Assembly (NCBI RefSeq): GCF_020889625.1
Contig: NZ_CP086380.1
Span: forward strand, 1,135,001 to 1,199,000
DNA: 64,000 bases
From: Deinococcus radiophilus
GTDB lineage: Bacteria > Deinococcota > Deinococci > Deinococcales > Deinococcaceae
Direction: 5' to 3'
The notes under the pieces were generated by a model that was not told the DNA's origin, made no database searches, and was given only the letters and a program-made list of their open reading frames with translations. A program made the position numbers and the translations under genes. Position 1 is the first letter of the stretch. Each line of letters opens with the position of its first letter. Shown in pieces: positions 9,482 through 20,695 of the stretch.

Positions 9482-10215
9482 GCGAACCAGGCGATCAGGC
9501 TTTCAGGCCCAGCAGCAACCTTGGCACGCAGCTGGACGAAGCCACTGCCCCGCGTCTGAGCTGGCCGCTGAAGCCTTTTTTGCTAGGCTGGGGGCTGGCG
9601 GCGACGGCGGCACTGCTGGTCCGTTTTGGCGGGCAACTGCTCCTCACCGACCCCTGTCAGGGACACACCATCTTGGCGCTGTTGACACCACTGCTGCTGG
9701 GGCCGGGTGGTCTGGCCCTGACGGCCAGCAGCTGGAATGACCGCCCCAAGGCCATGTTTGGCCTGGGCCTGGTCATGGCGTCGTTCTTGCCTACGCTACT
9801 GCTTTCGGCCTATGACATCGGGCAACTCAGGAACATCGGCTGTGCCGGGGGGTACTTGATCGTCTCCGAACCGGGCGGCGACCAGATCAGCGAAATGACT
9901 CTGGCCGCTGGGCAGAGCCGGCAGTTCCAGGGCCGCATCGGTGGGTATCAGGCGCAGTCGCACCCCGGCAACTTCAACCTCAGCGCCCAGAGCATGAGCG
10001 ACAGTCTGGTGATCACCCTGCCCAAAACGGTCGTGCAGGCCGGTGAGGTCTTCCCTATCACCGTGACAGCCCGTGAAGATGCTCCCAGCAACCGCTTCGA
10101 CTGGGGCGTGCTGGCCCAGTATCAGCCCGTGCCCGGCCAGGGACCGCAGGAACAGGGCATAGAGACCAGCAGCAAAGTGGCTGTCACGATCATTCTGGAC
10201 CGCAACGGTCAGTAG
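9478..10215 (+). CDS. Membrane protein of unknown function coupled to the Fur-family gene
   Basis: I do not recognise this 245-residue protein. It has three hydrophobic segments (about residues 28-54, 62-88 and 95-116) followed by a soluble C-terminal domain of about 125 residues rich in beta strands (SDSLVITLPKTVVQAGEVFP, ITVTARE). It contains no metal-ligand motif or cysteine pair that would explain its partnership. The TTG start overlaps the fur stop (TTGA), so the two proteins are made from one transcript and may act in the same response. Confidence 0.65.
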   Translation: MSEPGDQAFRPSSNLGTQLDEATAPRLSWPLKPFLLGWGLAATAALLVRFGGQLLLTDPCQGHTILALLTPLLLGPGGLALTASSWNDRPKAMFGLGLVMASFLPTLLLSAYDIGQLRNIGCAGGYLIVSEPGGDQISEMTLAAGQSRQFQGRIGGYQAQSHPGNFNLSAQSMSDSLVITLPKTVVQAGEVFPITVTAREDAPSNRFDWGVLAQYQPVPGQGPQEQGIETSSKVAVTIILDRNGQ

Positions 10216-10396
10216 CACCCTGGTGCTCAGGCAGTGCAGTGCTGGAACAAGCATCATTTACCACCACATGCACCAATCAGACAGAGCAAGTTTGCAACCT
10301 ATTTTTCGGCACACCCCTATTTGAAGTGCCCAGCCACTTAACGGAAGTGCAGTTATCCTCACATCAGGCTGACCAACTGCGAATAAAATGTCTGCC

Positions 10397-11017
10397 ATGA
10401 AGCATGCGGGTCAGGAGGGAGAGAGGCGGCCTGGGGGCCACACACAGCAGACGCAGTCCGGTGCACTGCAGCGTGGTGGCAGGTCAGACGTCGAGCTGTC
10501 CATGCGGGTCGCCCCTGACCTGAACGCCGCCCGCGTACTGGTGCTCAACGCATCCTATGAGCCGCTGCAAGTGACCAGCATCAAGCGGGCCATCACCCTG
10601 ACCCAGTTCGGAGTGGCCGAGGTTCTGGAAGAAAGCCGGGATGTGGTGCGCTCGCCGTCCACGGTGCTGCGGGTTCCCAGCGTCATCCGGCTCCGGCGGT
10701 ATGTGCGCAGGCCCAAAACCTTCGCTGTGCCCTTCAACCGCCGCAATGTCCTGCGGCGGGATTCTTTCCAGTGTCAGTACTGTGGCAGCGGCGAAAACCT
10801 GACGCTGGACCATGTGCTGCCACGCTCACGCGGCGGGCGGCATGAGTGGACCAATGTGACCACCGCCTGCCGGGAGTGCAATCAGCGCAAGGGCAGCCGT
10901 ACCCCCGACGAGGCCCAGATGCCCCTGAAACGCGGTCCCAGGGTGCCCTCTTTCCGGGTGTTCGCGCACGGCCAGTTCGCGCAGTCACAGCCGGAATGGG
11001 ACAACTATCTGCGCTGA
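10397..11017 (+). CDS. HNH endonuclease family protein
   Basis: A 206-residue protein with a C-terminal HNH nuclease domain. The zinc pairs CQYCG and CRECN enclose the catalytic segment LTLDHVLPRSRGG, where DH supplies the general base, followed by W-N-TTACRECNQRKG. About 110 residues before it (from VLVLNASYEPLQV) are conserved in a widespread group of chromosomal HNH proteins of unclear role. The N-terminal 35 residues are low complexity. TAAAAT lies 7 nt before ATG 10397, so this start is preferred over the ATG inside the -10 box. It stands alone, with no methylase or toxin partner. Confidence 0.85.
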   Translation: MKHAGQEGERRPGGHTQQTQSGALQRGGRSDVELSMRVAPDLNAARVLVLNASYEPLQVTSIKRAITLTQFGVAEVLEESRDVVRSPSTVLRVPSVIRLRRYVRRPKTFAVPFNRRNVLRRDSFQCQYCGSGENLTLDHVLPRSRGGRHEWTNVTTACRECNQRKGSRTPDEAQMPLKRGPRVPSFRVFAHGQFAQSQPEWDNYLR

Positions 11018-11130
11018 GGCCTGGTCCTTACGCCTTACCTGAACTTCGGCAGCAGGGCAGCCTTCTTCTGGCTTCTGGCCGCATCACGCAGCCAAGAGGG
11101 GACTTGCCTAAGCGTTAAACTGGCCGGGAC

Positions 11131-11643
11131 ATGCTTGACCGACTGCCCTCCCTCATCATCGCTGCTTCTCTCCTCGCTTTTTTCAGTGCAGCCAGCGCTG
11201 CTCCAGGCAGCGAAACGGTGATCACCACCTCCGGGCAGGGCTTTCCCTGGGGGCTGTTCGGCTTCCTGGGGCTGATGGGCCTGGCGCGTGGGCGCAGGCC
11301 GGGGCGTGTGATCGTGGTCGCGCCGCCTGCCCCTGACGATATGGAAGCAGCTGAGCAGATGCCCGAAGTCTGGACCTCCACCGAGACTGCTCCCGATACC
11401 TGGGCAGAGCAGGAAGAGGACGAAGGATCCCATGACGATGACACGGCAACCCACCGTGATGCCGCGGATATGCAGTCAGTCAGCAGGGCAGCGGAGCCAC
11501 CACCCGAACCCTGGGACTGGGATAAGCCCGCGAAACAGTCTCAGCCTCTGCCAGACGATCCTGATGCCGTGCGGCCCAGCGAACGCTTCGCCCGGCGTGC
11601 TCCCGGCGCTCCGGATCTCTCGCGCCCACCGGGCCGCCGCTGA
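11131..11643 (+). CDS. Exported WGxxGxxG-motif protein with acidic tail
   Basis: A 170-residue protein with a signal peptide (residues 1-24, ending SAASAA). Next comes PWGLFGFLGLMGLARGRR at about 39-56, a short Gly-spaced hydrophobic segment of the WGxxGxxG type that ends in a basic cluster, suggesting a membrane anchor. The remaining 110 residues are acidic, proline-rich and probably disordered, with repeated PEPWDWDKP-like clusters. In named WGxxGxxG families the motif is usually near the C-terminus; here it is close to the N-terminus. TAAACT lies 9 nt before the ATG. Function unknown. Confidence 0.6.
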   Translation: MLDRLPSLIIAASLLAFFSAASAAPGSETVITTSGQGFPWGLFGFLGLMGLARGRRPGRVIVVAPPAPDDMEAAEQMPEVWTSTETAPDTWAEQEEDEGSHDDDTATHRDAADMQSVSRAAEPPPEPWDWDKPAKQSQPLPDDPDAVRPSERFARRAPGAPDLSRPPGRR

Positions 11644-11646
11644 GGT

Positions 11647-12498
11647 TTATTCCTCCTTGACCAGATAGCCCGCGTCCATAAAGTCCTGCATGAACCCGTA
11701 ACCGATCTCCACGCCCCGGTCCAGTTGATCCAGATTCTGCAAATGCAGTTCTCGCAGCGGGTCAAAATCCACCAGCCACTCCGGGGCCGCCTCGTACAAG
11801 CGGCGCTGGGTCAGGTGGCCCTGCGTGACCGTGAAAGCCTGCAGCAGAATCTCCGGTAGGGACGGCGAGGTAGGCGAAATCAGGCCGCGCAACCCGCCTG
11901 ACTGTTCATCCGGCGACGGAAAGTCCAGTTCCAGCAGCGGCGCAGTGGCGTCCAGCGCGATGACGGGCAGATCACTGACGCGCCGCGCCAGATCGGCGGG
12001 CACTTCATTCACCAGGCCGCCATCGCTCAGCCAGCGGCCCTCACAGTTGGGTGGATAGACCGCTCCGGTAAAGGCACTGCTTGCCATGATGGCGGGCACC
12101 AGTGGGCCACTCTCGAAACAGACCTCCTCACCGGTCTGGATGTCGGTGGTGGGCACGATCAGCGGATAGGCCAGTTCAGCAAAGGTCGGCGGCAGCACGG
12201 ATTCCAACCACTCCTGCTGCCCGCTGGGCCGCACCAGCCCTTGCCCCAGCGTCAGGTCGTACCAGCCCGGCACGTTCGCTTCGCGTAACAGGCGCTGAAT
12301 CTCGCGGCCAGAGTGTCCTGCCGCCAGCAGTGCAGCCAAGATCGCGCCAGAAGAAGTCCCAGCCAGGGCGTTGAACGTAAATCCAGCGTCTTCCAGCGCT
12401 TGCAAGGCCCCCACCTGGTAAAACGACCGCCCACCCCCGCCACTGATGGCCAGGGCAACAGGTTGCGGCTCAAGCGGACGGCTGGCAGGCGGTTGCAT
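11647..12498 (-). CDS. Patatin-like phospholipase
   Basis: A 283-residue patatin-family serine hydrolase, predicted to cleave acyl esters of lipids. The oxyanion loop GGGGRSF is at about residues 20-26, and the nucleophile elbow GTSSG has Ser49. The second member of the Ser-Asp dyad is in SDGGLVNEVP, at about 175-184. There is no signal peptide, so it acts in the cytoplasm or at the inner face of the membrane. ATG 12498 is preferred over an upstream ATG at 12570 because TACACT lies 8 nt upstream and the upstream stretch overlaps the aceF terminator. It is convergent with the preceding gene, only 3 bp apart. Confidence 0.9.
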   Translation of the reverse strand: MQPPASRPLEPQPVALAISGGGGRSFYQVGALQALEDAGFTFNALAGTSSGAILAALLAAGHSGREIQRLLREANVPGWYDLTLGQGLVRPSGQQEWLESVLPPTFAELAYPLIVPTTDIQTGEEVCFESGPLVPAIMASSAFTGAVYPPNCEGRWLSDGGLVNEVPADLARRVSDLPVIALDATAPLLELDFPSPDEQSGGLRGLISPTSPSLPEILLQAFTVTQGHLTQRRLYEAAPEWLVDFDPLRELHLQNLDQLDRGVEIGYGFMQDFMDAGYLVKEE

Positions 12499-12545
12499 AT
12501 CAGTCAAGTGTAAAGGCTGATGGGGAAACGGTCCAAACCCCCTGC

Positions 12546-12585
12546 AAAAAGGAGAGAAGCCCCGTCGCAAGTGGCTTCTCTCCTT
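12546..12585 (-). terminator. Terminator of the aceEF operon
   Basis: AAGGAGAGAAGCC (12549-12561) pairs perfectly over 13 bp with GGCTTCTCTCCTT (12573-12585), and TTTTTGC follows on the minus strand. It lies 12 nt after the aceF stop. Confidence 0.9.
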
Positions 12586-12597
12586 GACCTTCGTCCG

Positions 12598-14430
12598 TTA
12601 GAGGCTGATCAAGAAGGGATCTTCCAGCGATTCGGCAATAAAGCGCAGGAAGCGCGCCGCGTCCGCGCCGTCAATCAGGCGGTGGTCATAGGTCAGCGAG
12701 AGCGGCAGCATGTTGCGTGGCTCGAACTCGCCTTTTTCCTTGTTCCAGACCGGCTCCATGCCACCACGCGACACGCCGAGGATCGCCACTTCGGGGCTGT
12801 TCACGATGGGGGTAAAGGCGTGACCGCCGATGCCTCCCAGGTTGGAGATGGTGAAAGTCGCGCCCTGCATCTCGTCGGGCTTGAGCTTACGCTCGCGGGC
12901 GCGCTCGGCCAGGTCAGTAAGTTCCAGTACCAGCTCGGTAATGGTCTTGCGGTCGGCGTCCTTGACGACAGGCACCAGCAGGCCCACCGGGGTGTCCACG
13001 GCCACGCCGATATTCACGAAGTCCTTGAAGATGACCTGCTCGTTCTGGAGGTCCAGGCTGGCCCCGAATTTAGGGAACTGGCGCAGGGCGTTCGCCACGA
13101 CCTTCATCAGAATGTGGGTCATGGTCAGCTTGCCGCCCGCCTTGGCTACGCGCTCGCCGAAGCGCTTGCGGGTCTCCTCCATCACGGTCACATCGGCCTT
13201 GTCGAAGTGGGTGACCATCGGGATGGTGGTCCACGACGCCGTCATGGAACGCACGGTGGCCTTACGGATCCCGTTCATGTCCTCGCGGGTCACATTGCCC
13301 CACTTGGCGAAGTCAGGCAGCGGCTGGGTGGCAGGCGCAGCAGCAGCCGTAGGGGCTGAAGCGGCCTGAGCAGCTGGGGCGCCCGTCACACTGGGGGTGC
13401 CAGCGGCGCGGCGCACATCCTCTTCGCTGATCCGGCCAGCGATGCCGGTTCCCTGCACCGAGTTCAGCTCCACACCCATTTCGCGGGCCAGGCGGCGCAC
13501 GCTGGGCGCGGCAGGATGCAGGTCACGGCCCTCATAGGTTTTGGGGTTCTGGGTGCCTGACTGGGCCGGTGCGGCGGCCTGAGCGGCAGATTGGCCCTGC
13601 GCTGCTCCCGCTTTCTGGGCCTGCTGCTGCTCGGCGGCCACGGCGTTGCTGGCACCTGCCGAAGACTCCTGGCTGGCCGCCTGATCGCCGCCGCCCTGAG
13701 CTGGAGCAGGCGTACCGGATGCTGGAGCTGCTGCTCTAGTACCGCCACCCAGCGTCAGAATGGTGCCGCCCACAGTGACCTTGTCGCCCACCTTCACAGA
13801 GATGCTCTGCACGGTGCCGGAGGCGCTACTGGGGACTTCCACCACGGCTTTATCGGTTTCGATCTCAATGATCGGATCGCCCTCGGACACGGTGTCGCCC
13901 TCCGCGACCAGCACCGTGACGACCGTGCCCTGCTCGATGTTGTCGCCCACGTCGGGTAGGACCACCGTTTGACCGCCGCCGGAGACTGGACTGCCAGATA
14001 CCGGGGCCGAGCTGGTGTTGCCGCTCTGCGCTGCTCCCGCTTCGGCTTTCTGGGCCTGCTGTTGCTCGGCAGCCACCGTATTGGCCTGGGCGTCACTGGG
14101 GCTGACAGCCGTGCTTTCCTGCTGCATGGCCTGATCGCCACCACCCTGGGCTGACACAGGTGCACTGGAGGCCTGGGCTGGGGTGGCCACGCCGCCCCCG
14201 TCTGTCAGGATCAGAATGACGCCGCCCACTGGCACTTTGTCGCCCACTGCAACCTTAATCTCACCAACCGTGCCGCCCGCCGTTGCGGGCACTTCTACCA
14301 CGGCTTTGTCGGTTTCGATCTCGATAATGGTGTCGCCTTCGGCCACCGTGTCACCACTTCGCACGTTGACACTGACCACGGTGCCTTCGGTAATGTTGTC
14401 GCCCACTTCGGGCAGTTTCAGTTCAGTCAT
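12598..14430 (-). CDS. aceF: Pyruvate dehydrogenase E2, dihydrolipoamide acetyltransferase
   Basis: The core of the pyruvate dehydrogenase complex, which transfers the acetyl group from lipoamide to CoA. Its 610 residues contain two lipoyl domains (about 1-78 and 154-228) with lipoyl lysines K42 and K194 in [10 protein letters not shown]. Two Ala/Gln/Pro-rich linkers follow. The subunit-binding domain is at 305-341 ([11 protein letters not shown] to EEDVRRA), and the catalytic domain covers about 365-610 with [14 protein letters not shown] near the end. The two lipoyl-linker units repeat each other, including AEQQQAQKA at 121-129 and 266-274. A GGAGGAG site precedes the start. aceE lies 104 nt upstream on the same strand. 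Confidence 0.96.
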   Translation of the reverse strand: MTELKLPEVGDNITEGTVVSVNVRSGDTVAEGDTIIEIETDKAVVEVPATAGGTVGEIKVAVGDKVPVGGVILILTDGGGVATPAQASSAPVSAQGGGDQAMQQESTAVSPSDAQANTVAAEQQQAQKAEAGAAQSGNTSSAPVSGSPVSGGGQTVVLPDVGDNIEQGTVVTVLVAEGDTVSEGDPIIEIETDKAVVEVPSSASGTVQSISVKVGDKVTVGGTILTLGGGTRAAAPASGTPAPAQGGGDQAASQESSAGASNAVAAEQQQAQKAGAAQGQSAAQAAAPAQSGTQNPKTYEGRDLHPAAPSVRRLAREMGVELNSVQGTGIAGRISEEDVRRAAGTPSVTGAPAAQAASAPTAAAAPATQPLPDFAKWGNVTREDMNGIRKATVRSMTASWTTIPMVTHFDKADVTVMEETRKRFGERVAKAGGKLTMTHILMKVVANALRQFPKFGASLDLQNEQVIFKDFVNIGVAVDTPVGLLVPVVKDADRKTITELVLELTDLAERARERKLKPDEMQGATFTISNLGGIGGHAFTPIVNSPEVAILGVSRGGMEPVWNKEKGEFEPRNMLPLSLTYDHRLIDGADAARFLRFIAESLEDPFLISL

Positions 14431-14477
14431 GGCTGGACTCCTCCTGGGTATCTAAGGGTCTGAATCTTAAGCAGTGT

Positions 14478-14526
14478 GGCAGAGAGCCAGGGACAAAGAG
14501 CTTCATCTGGTCCTTAGCTCTCTGCC
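14478..14526 (-). repeat. Inverted repeat between aceE and aceF
   Basis: GGCAGAGAGC (14478-14487) and GCTCTCTGCC (14517-14526) form a perfect 10-bp stem around a 29-nt loop, in the gap between aceE and aceF. No long T-run follows, so it is more likely an mRNA-processing or partial-attenuation hairpin than a full terminator. It could set unequal E1 and E2 levels. Confidence 0.55.
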
Positions 14527-14534
14527 GCTGGCAC

Positions 14535-17252
<2,718 letters not shown>

Positions 17253-17485
17253 GGCGACAGTCTAGTGCCCGCATGTCAGCTGCGACCAACAAGGATCGGC
17301 AGGGGCATTCACCAATTTTTTTGGTAGATAGGCAGTGATGATGAGCCAGTTACTCCGAATGCGTCCAAACCGTGAGCGAGGCGGACCCAGTCCCACCTCA
17401 GCGGGTACCCTGCCGCTGGACGCCGAAGGTCACGGCACTGTGCCCCTGCGACAGCGGCGGCTTGGCGGTGACAGTCAGCGGAAAG

Positions 17486-17565
17486 TCAGTGGACCGTAGC
17501 CCAAATCAATCCACTGGCGGTCCACACTCACGACTTACAGGCTGTGGGGACTTGCAGGCTGTGGG
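17486..17565. promoter_or_regulatory. Repeats upstream of the LysR gene
   Basis: This 360-bp divergent gap contains two repeat structures. GTGGACCG (17489-17496) pairs with CGGTCCAC (17518-17525), while the overlapping CAGTGGA (17487-17493) pairs with TCCACTG (17510-17516), so one left arm has two possible partners. Next, a 17-bp sequence starting GACTTACAGG is repeated in tandem at 17532-17548 and 17549-17565 with one mismatch. The place suits LysR binding between the divergent aceE and LysR promoters. No gene is visible in the rest of 17265-17598. Confidence 0.45.
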
Positions 17566-17612
17566 AGAGCATGGCAAGCGCCTCAGCCTCTCTCCCTTTA
17601 GACTCGCTGGAC

Positions 17613-18530
17613 ATGGAACTCCGTCACCTACGCCACTTCATCGCCCTCGCCGAAGAAGGCCACTTTGGCCGCGCCGCCGAGCGGGTTTACGTCGTGCAGC
17701 AGGCCTCCAGCAGCTCGGTCCGCCGCCTGGAAGACGAGGTGGGCGTGCCGCTGGTGACGCGCAGTACCCGCCGGGTAGAGCTGACGCCAGCAGGGCGCGA
17801 GTTTCTGGCCGGAGCACGTGAAACCCTGACCCTGGCCGAGCAGACGCTGGAGCGTACCCGCCGCGCTGCACGGGGCGAGGTGGGGCACCTGACCGTGGGC
17901 TTTGTGGGCGGACTGGTGTTCGGCGGCCTACCGGAAATCGTGCGGGTACTGCGCGAGCGTTCGCCGGACGTGGGTGTGGAGCTGCGCGAACTGAGTGCGG
18001 CAGAGCAGGAGGCGGCTCTGCGAAGTGGGCAGATAGATGTGGGCCTGATGCTGCTGCCAGTGCGCGACCCAGCGCTGGAAGCCAGGGCGCTGTGGCGTGA
18101 GCCACTGGTGGCGGCCCTCCCGGCCGCGCACCCGCTGGCGGGGCGGGAGCGCCTGCACATCCATGACCTGGCGGGCGAGGACTTCGTGTTTTTTCCGCGC
18201 CATCAGCGGGCCACCTACTTCGATCAGGTGATGCGTTGGTGCGCCGAGGCGGGATTCAGCCCCCGCGTGGTGCAAGAGGGTCTGGAAGTGCCCACCTTGC
18301 TCTCGCTGGTGTCTGCCGAAGTGGGCATGTTCTTGCCGATCAGCTTTTTTCAGCGGCTGGGCATGCAGGGCGTGGTCTACCGACCGCTGGAGGGCGCACC
18401 GCTGATCGACATCGTGGCGGTCTGGCGGCGTGGGCGGAAGGACGCCTTGCTGGACGAGTTCCTGGGCGTGGCAGCGGAAGTGCTGGGACCAATAAGAGAG
18501 GAATTTCCGCAAAAGGCAAAAGCCAAGTGA
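17613..18530 (+). CDS. LysR-family transcriptional regulator
   Basis: A 305-residue regulator with an N-terminal winged helix (residues 1-60, MELRHLRHF onward, [12 protein letters not shown]) and a C-terminal periplasmic-binding-like effector domain (about 90-290). The recognition helix reads [14 protein letters not shown], slightly unusual beside the common SQPALSxQI pattern. ATG 17613 fits the family N-terminus and has TAGACT 8 nt upstream; 23 upstream in-frame codons are rejected. LysR regulators often control a divergent neighbour, which here is aceE, but the repeats between the genes are the only supporting evidence. The effector is unknown. Confidence 0.9.
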   Translation: MELRHLRHFIALAEEGHFGRAAERVYVVQQASSSSVRRLEDEVGVPLVTRSTRRVELTPAGREFLAGARETLTLAEQTLERTRRAARGEVGHLTVGFVGGLVFGGLPEIVRVLRERSPDVGVELRELSAAEQEAALRSGQIDVGLMLLPVRDPALEARALWREPLVAALPAAHPLAGRERLHIHDLAGEDFVFFPRHQRATYFDQVMRWCAEAGFSPRVVQEGLEVPTLLSLVSAEVGMFLPISFFQRLGMQGVVYRPLEGAPLIDIVAVWRRGRKDALLDEFLGVAAEVLGPIREEFPQKAKAK

Positions 18531-18601
18531 GGTAGGCCGGGGCCAACTTGTGGTCATGGGGGCGGTTTCGCCTGCTGCCCTGCGCGTTAGACTGACCGCT
18601 G

Positions 18602-19699
18602 ATGCACCCCTACCGTGACCTGCTCAAGCCGCAGCTGTTCCGCTTCGACCCCGAAGACGTTCACCACTTCACCATTGCCGGGCTGGGTGCGGCGGGGCGG
18701 CTACCCGGCCTTCCGGCGCTGGCCCGCCGCCTCAGCCTGCCGGATGTGCCTGAGTTGCGCCAGACGCTCTGGGGCCGCGAGTTCGCCTCGCCGCTGGGCC
18801 TGGCCGCTGGTCTGGATAAGAATGCCGAGGCAGTCACAGCTTTCGGAGCGATGGGGTTCGGATTTCTGGAGGTCGGCACGGTCACACCGCTGGCACAGAG
18901 TGGCAACGAACGTCCCCGACTGTTCCGGCTGCCAGAAGACGACGCTCTGATCAACCGCATGGGCTTCAACAACGGCGGCATGGCCACCATGCGCCGCCAT
19001 CTGGAAGGGCCGCGCCTGTGCCCGGTATGGGTCAACATCGGCAAGAACAAGCTGACACCCAACGACGAAGCGGCGAGCGACTACCGCAAATGCGTGGCCG
19101 AGCTGTACCCGGTGGCGGACGCTTTTGTGGTGAACGTGAGCAGCCCCAACACACCCGGCCTGCGCGCCCTGCAAGCAGCAGGCGACTTGCGTGCGCTGGT
19201 GGCCGAAGTCATAGACGAAACCGAACGCCAGCGGGTCCGTACCGCCCGCCGCACTCCTCCAGTGCTGGTCAAACTGGCTCCCGATCTGCATCCCGCCGAC
19301 TTCGGGGCAAGTGTAGACGCTGCCTTGGCCGCTGGGGCGGATGGACTGATCATCTCCAACACCACCCTGAGCCGTGATGGGCTGAGGAGCGTCCACCAGG
19401 GCGAAACCGGCGGGCTGAGTGGCCGGCCCCTGCGAGAACGCTCGACCGAACTGGTGCGCCAGGCCTATTCACAGGCGGGCGGTCAGGTGCCGATTATTGG
19501 TGTAGGCGGCATCTTCACCGCACAGGACGCCTACGAGAAAATCCTGGCCGGGGCCAGCCTGGTCGAACTGTATTCGGGCCTGATCTACGGCGGCCCCAGC
19601 TTGCCTGCCGAAATAGCACGTGGCCTGACGGCACTGCTGCGGCGGGGCGGCTTCCAGGATGTGGCCGACGCCGTGGGCCGAGGGGTACAGAACATCTGA
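18602..19699 (+). CDS. pyrD: Dihydroorotate dehydrogenase (quinone), class 2
   Basis: Oxidises dihydroorotate to orotate in pyrimidine synthesis and passes electrons to quinone at the membrane. Its 365 residues match the class 2 length. The N-terminal helical region (FRFDPEDVHHFTIAGLGAAGR) is the quinone-entry extension that marks class 2. The FMN barrel shows GLAAGLDKNAEA, NRMGFNNGG and NVSSPNTPGLR, with the catalytic serine in the last. TAGACT lies 8 nt before the ATG, a leaderless arrangement. pyrF, another step of the pathway, is 38 kb away. Confidence 0.96.
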   Translation: MHPYRDLLKPQLFRFDPEDVHHFTIAGLGAAGRLPGLPALARRLSLPDVPELRQTLWGREFASPLGLAAGLDKNAEAVTAFGAMGFGFLEVGTVTPLAQSGNERPRLFRLPEDDALINRMGFNNGGMATMRRHLEGPRLCPVWVNIGKNKLTPNDEAASDYRKCVAELYPVADAFVVNVSSPNTPGLRALQAAGDLRALVAEVIDETERQRVRTARRTPPVLVKLAPDLHPADFGASVDAALAAGADGLIISNTTLSRDGLRSVHQGETGGLSGRPLRERSTELVRQAYSQAGGQVPIIGVGGIFTAQDAYEKILAGASLVELYSGLIYGGPSLPAEIARGLTALLRRGGFQDVADAVGRGVQNI

Positions 19700-19712
19700 G
19701 GGCTGGCGCAGC

Positions 19713-19810
19713 TTAGAGATCATCCGGAAAATAGGGTGAGCTGCTCAAGAGTGTCCGTGTCTGCTCGCTCTCCTGCGGAGCTGTGCCAGTCTGCTCGCAT
19801 CAAATCGCGG
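19713..19810. repeat. Copy 2 of a dispersed intergenic repeat
   Basis: It starts ATCATCCGGAA just after the pyrD stop and includes GCTCTCCTGCGGAGCTGTGC. The unit TCTGCTCGC appears twice within it, flanking CTCCTGCGGAG. It aligns with 6504-6600. No open frame or promoter is evident. Confidence 0.5.
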
Positions 19811-19875
19811 CAACTCTCTAGCTGCACTAAACCCCGTTTCACACAGCACCGTGTATGAGGCGGCAGACTGGAAGT

Positions 19876-20061
19876 ATGACTGATCCTGGAGACCGCGCCA
19901 CCGCCCCAAGCAACATGGACCCTGAAACGGGCCGCCCTGACAGCGAAGCCCAGCCGACTGTGCCTGAAGTGGGCGAGGAAGGGTCGAAAGCCCTTCTGAA
20001 AGAAAACGAGAAGGACCAAGCCCAGAAGGCCGCTGACTTTCCCGACCCCACTGCTCTTTAA
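19876..20061 (+). CDS. Small acidic hydrophilic protein
   Basis: A 61-residue protein with no hydrophobic stretch, rich in Asp, Glu, Pro and Lys (MTDPGDRATAPSN at the start, KALLKENEKDQAQKAAD near the end), so probably disordered. It has no recognisable domain. Support for it as a gene is a strong terminator 19 nt after the stop and coding-like composition; the ribosome-binding site (GGAAG) is weak. It resembles in style, but not obviously in sequence, the 64-residue protein at 39969. Both could be stress-related hydrophilins, which is inference. Confidence 0.5.
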   Translation: MTDPGDRATAPSNMDPETGRPDSEAQPTVPEVGEEGSKALLKENEKDQAQKAADFPDPTAL

Positions 20062-20079
20062 ACACATTTAGGATGCGTG

Positions 20080-20115
20080 ACCCGCCGGATAGCCCTATGC
20101 CCCGGCGGGTTTTTC
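20080..20115 (+). terminator. Terminator after the small acidic protein
   Basis: ACCCGCCGG (20080-20088) pairs with CCGGCGGGT (20102-20110), and TTTTTC follows. It isolates the downstream que operon from upstream transcription. Confidence 0.9.
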
Positions 20116-20155
20116 ATGCTGAATAGGCCCACACTGCCCCGCCCAGCCCATCGCC

Positions 20156-20227
20156 TACACTATGAACCGGGCCGACCTGTTTTGTCGGCCTGCGCCGCCA
20201 TGAAGGCCCGGCGCACAGGAGTGACTT
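20156..20227 (+). promoter_or_regulatory. que operon promoter and structured 5' leader (possible riboswitch)
   Basis: A -10 box TACACT (20156-20161) puts the transcript start near 20167, giving a leader of about 60 nt. The leader can fold into GGCCGAC/GTCGGCC (20170-20176 with 20184-20190) and TGCGCC/GGCGCA (20191-20196 with 20210-20215). The loop of the first hairpin, CCTGT (20176-20180), is complementary to ACAGG (20215-20219), which covers the Shine-Dalgarno AGGAG at 20217-20221. An alternative long-range stem CCGGGCC/GGCCCGG (20167-20173 with 20205-20211) excludes both hairpins. This is a switch-like layout in front of preQ1 genes. It lacks the A-rich tail of preQ1-I. Confidence 0.5.
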
Positions 20228-20695
20228 ATGACCCAGACTGAACCCACCCCCGCTGCAACTTCCGCCAAAGACTGTGGAGGCTTTGACCGCCGCTACGACG
20301 TTCAGGGCCTGGACGCCATTGACGTGGCCGTGCTGGACACCTTTGCGGCCATCCGTGAAGACGACCCGGTGCGCTACCCCGGCGAACCCAGCGAAATCGT
20401 AATCAGCACCGACGAGTTCAGCCCGGTCTGCCCCTGGAGCGGTCTGCCCGACTTCGGGCGACTGGAAATCCGCTACGTACCGCGTGAAAAGTGCGTAGAA
20501 CTCAAGAGCCTGAAGTATTACCTGACCTCCTACCGCTTCGTGGGCATCTACCACGAGCACGCCACCCGCCGGGTGCTGGCCGACCTGGTCGCCCTGCTGG
20601 ACCCGCTGCGCCTGAGCATCGACTGTGACTATGGCCTGCGCGGCGGCATCCGCACGGCCGTGAAAGCGAACTATGTGGCCGAGGATCAGAAATAG
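20228..20695 (+). CDS. queF: PreQ0 reductase (NADPH-dependent 7-cyano-7-deazaguanine reductase)
   Basis: Reduces the nitrile of preQ0 to the amine of preQ1, the last free-base step of queuosine synthesis. Its 155 residues correspond to the short single-domain (unimodular) QueF. The catalytic Cys68 lies in FSPVCPWSGLPDFG with Asp75, and the QueF motif ELKSLKYYLTSYR starts at residue 91. It is first of four que genes; the stop codon abuts the queD start with no gap. A structured leader precedes it, and the Shine-Dalgarno AGGAG is 6 nt from the ATG. Confidence 0.96.
   Translation: MTQTEPTPAATSAKDCGGFDRRYDVQGLDAIDVAVLDTFAAIREDDPVRYPGEPSEIVISTDEFSPVCPWSGLPDFGRLEIRYVPREKCVELKSLKYYLTSYRFVGIYHEHATRRVLADLVALLDPLRLSIDCDYGLRGGIRTAVKANYVAEDQK

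Noticed and set aside
17372..17821. A plus-strand frame starting before the LysR gene
   Set aside because: It overlaps the regulator in another frame and covers the repeats of the control region; the protein looks random.
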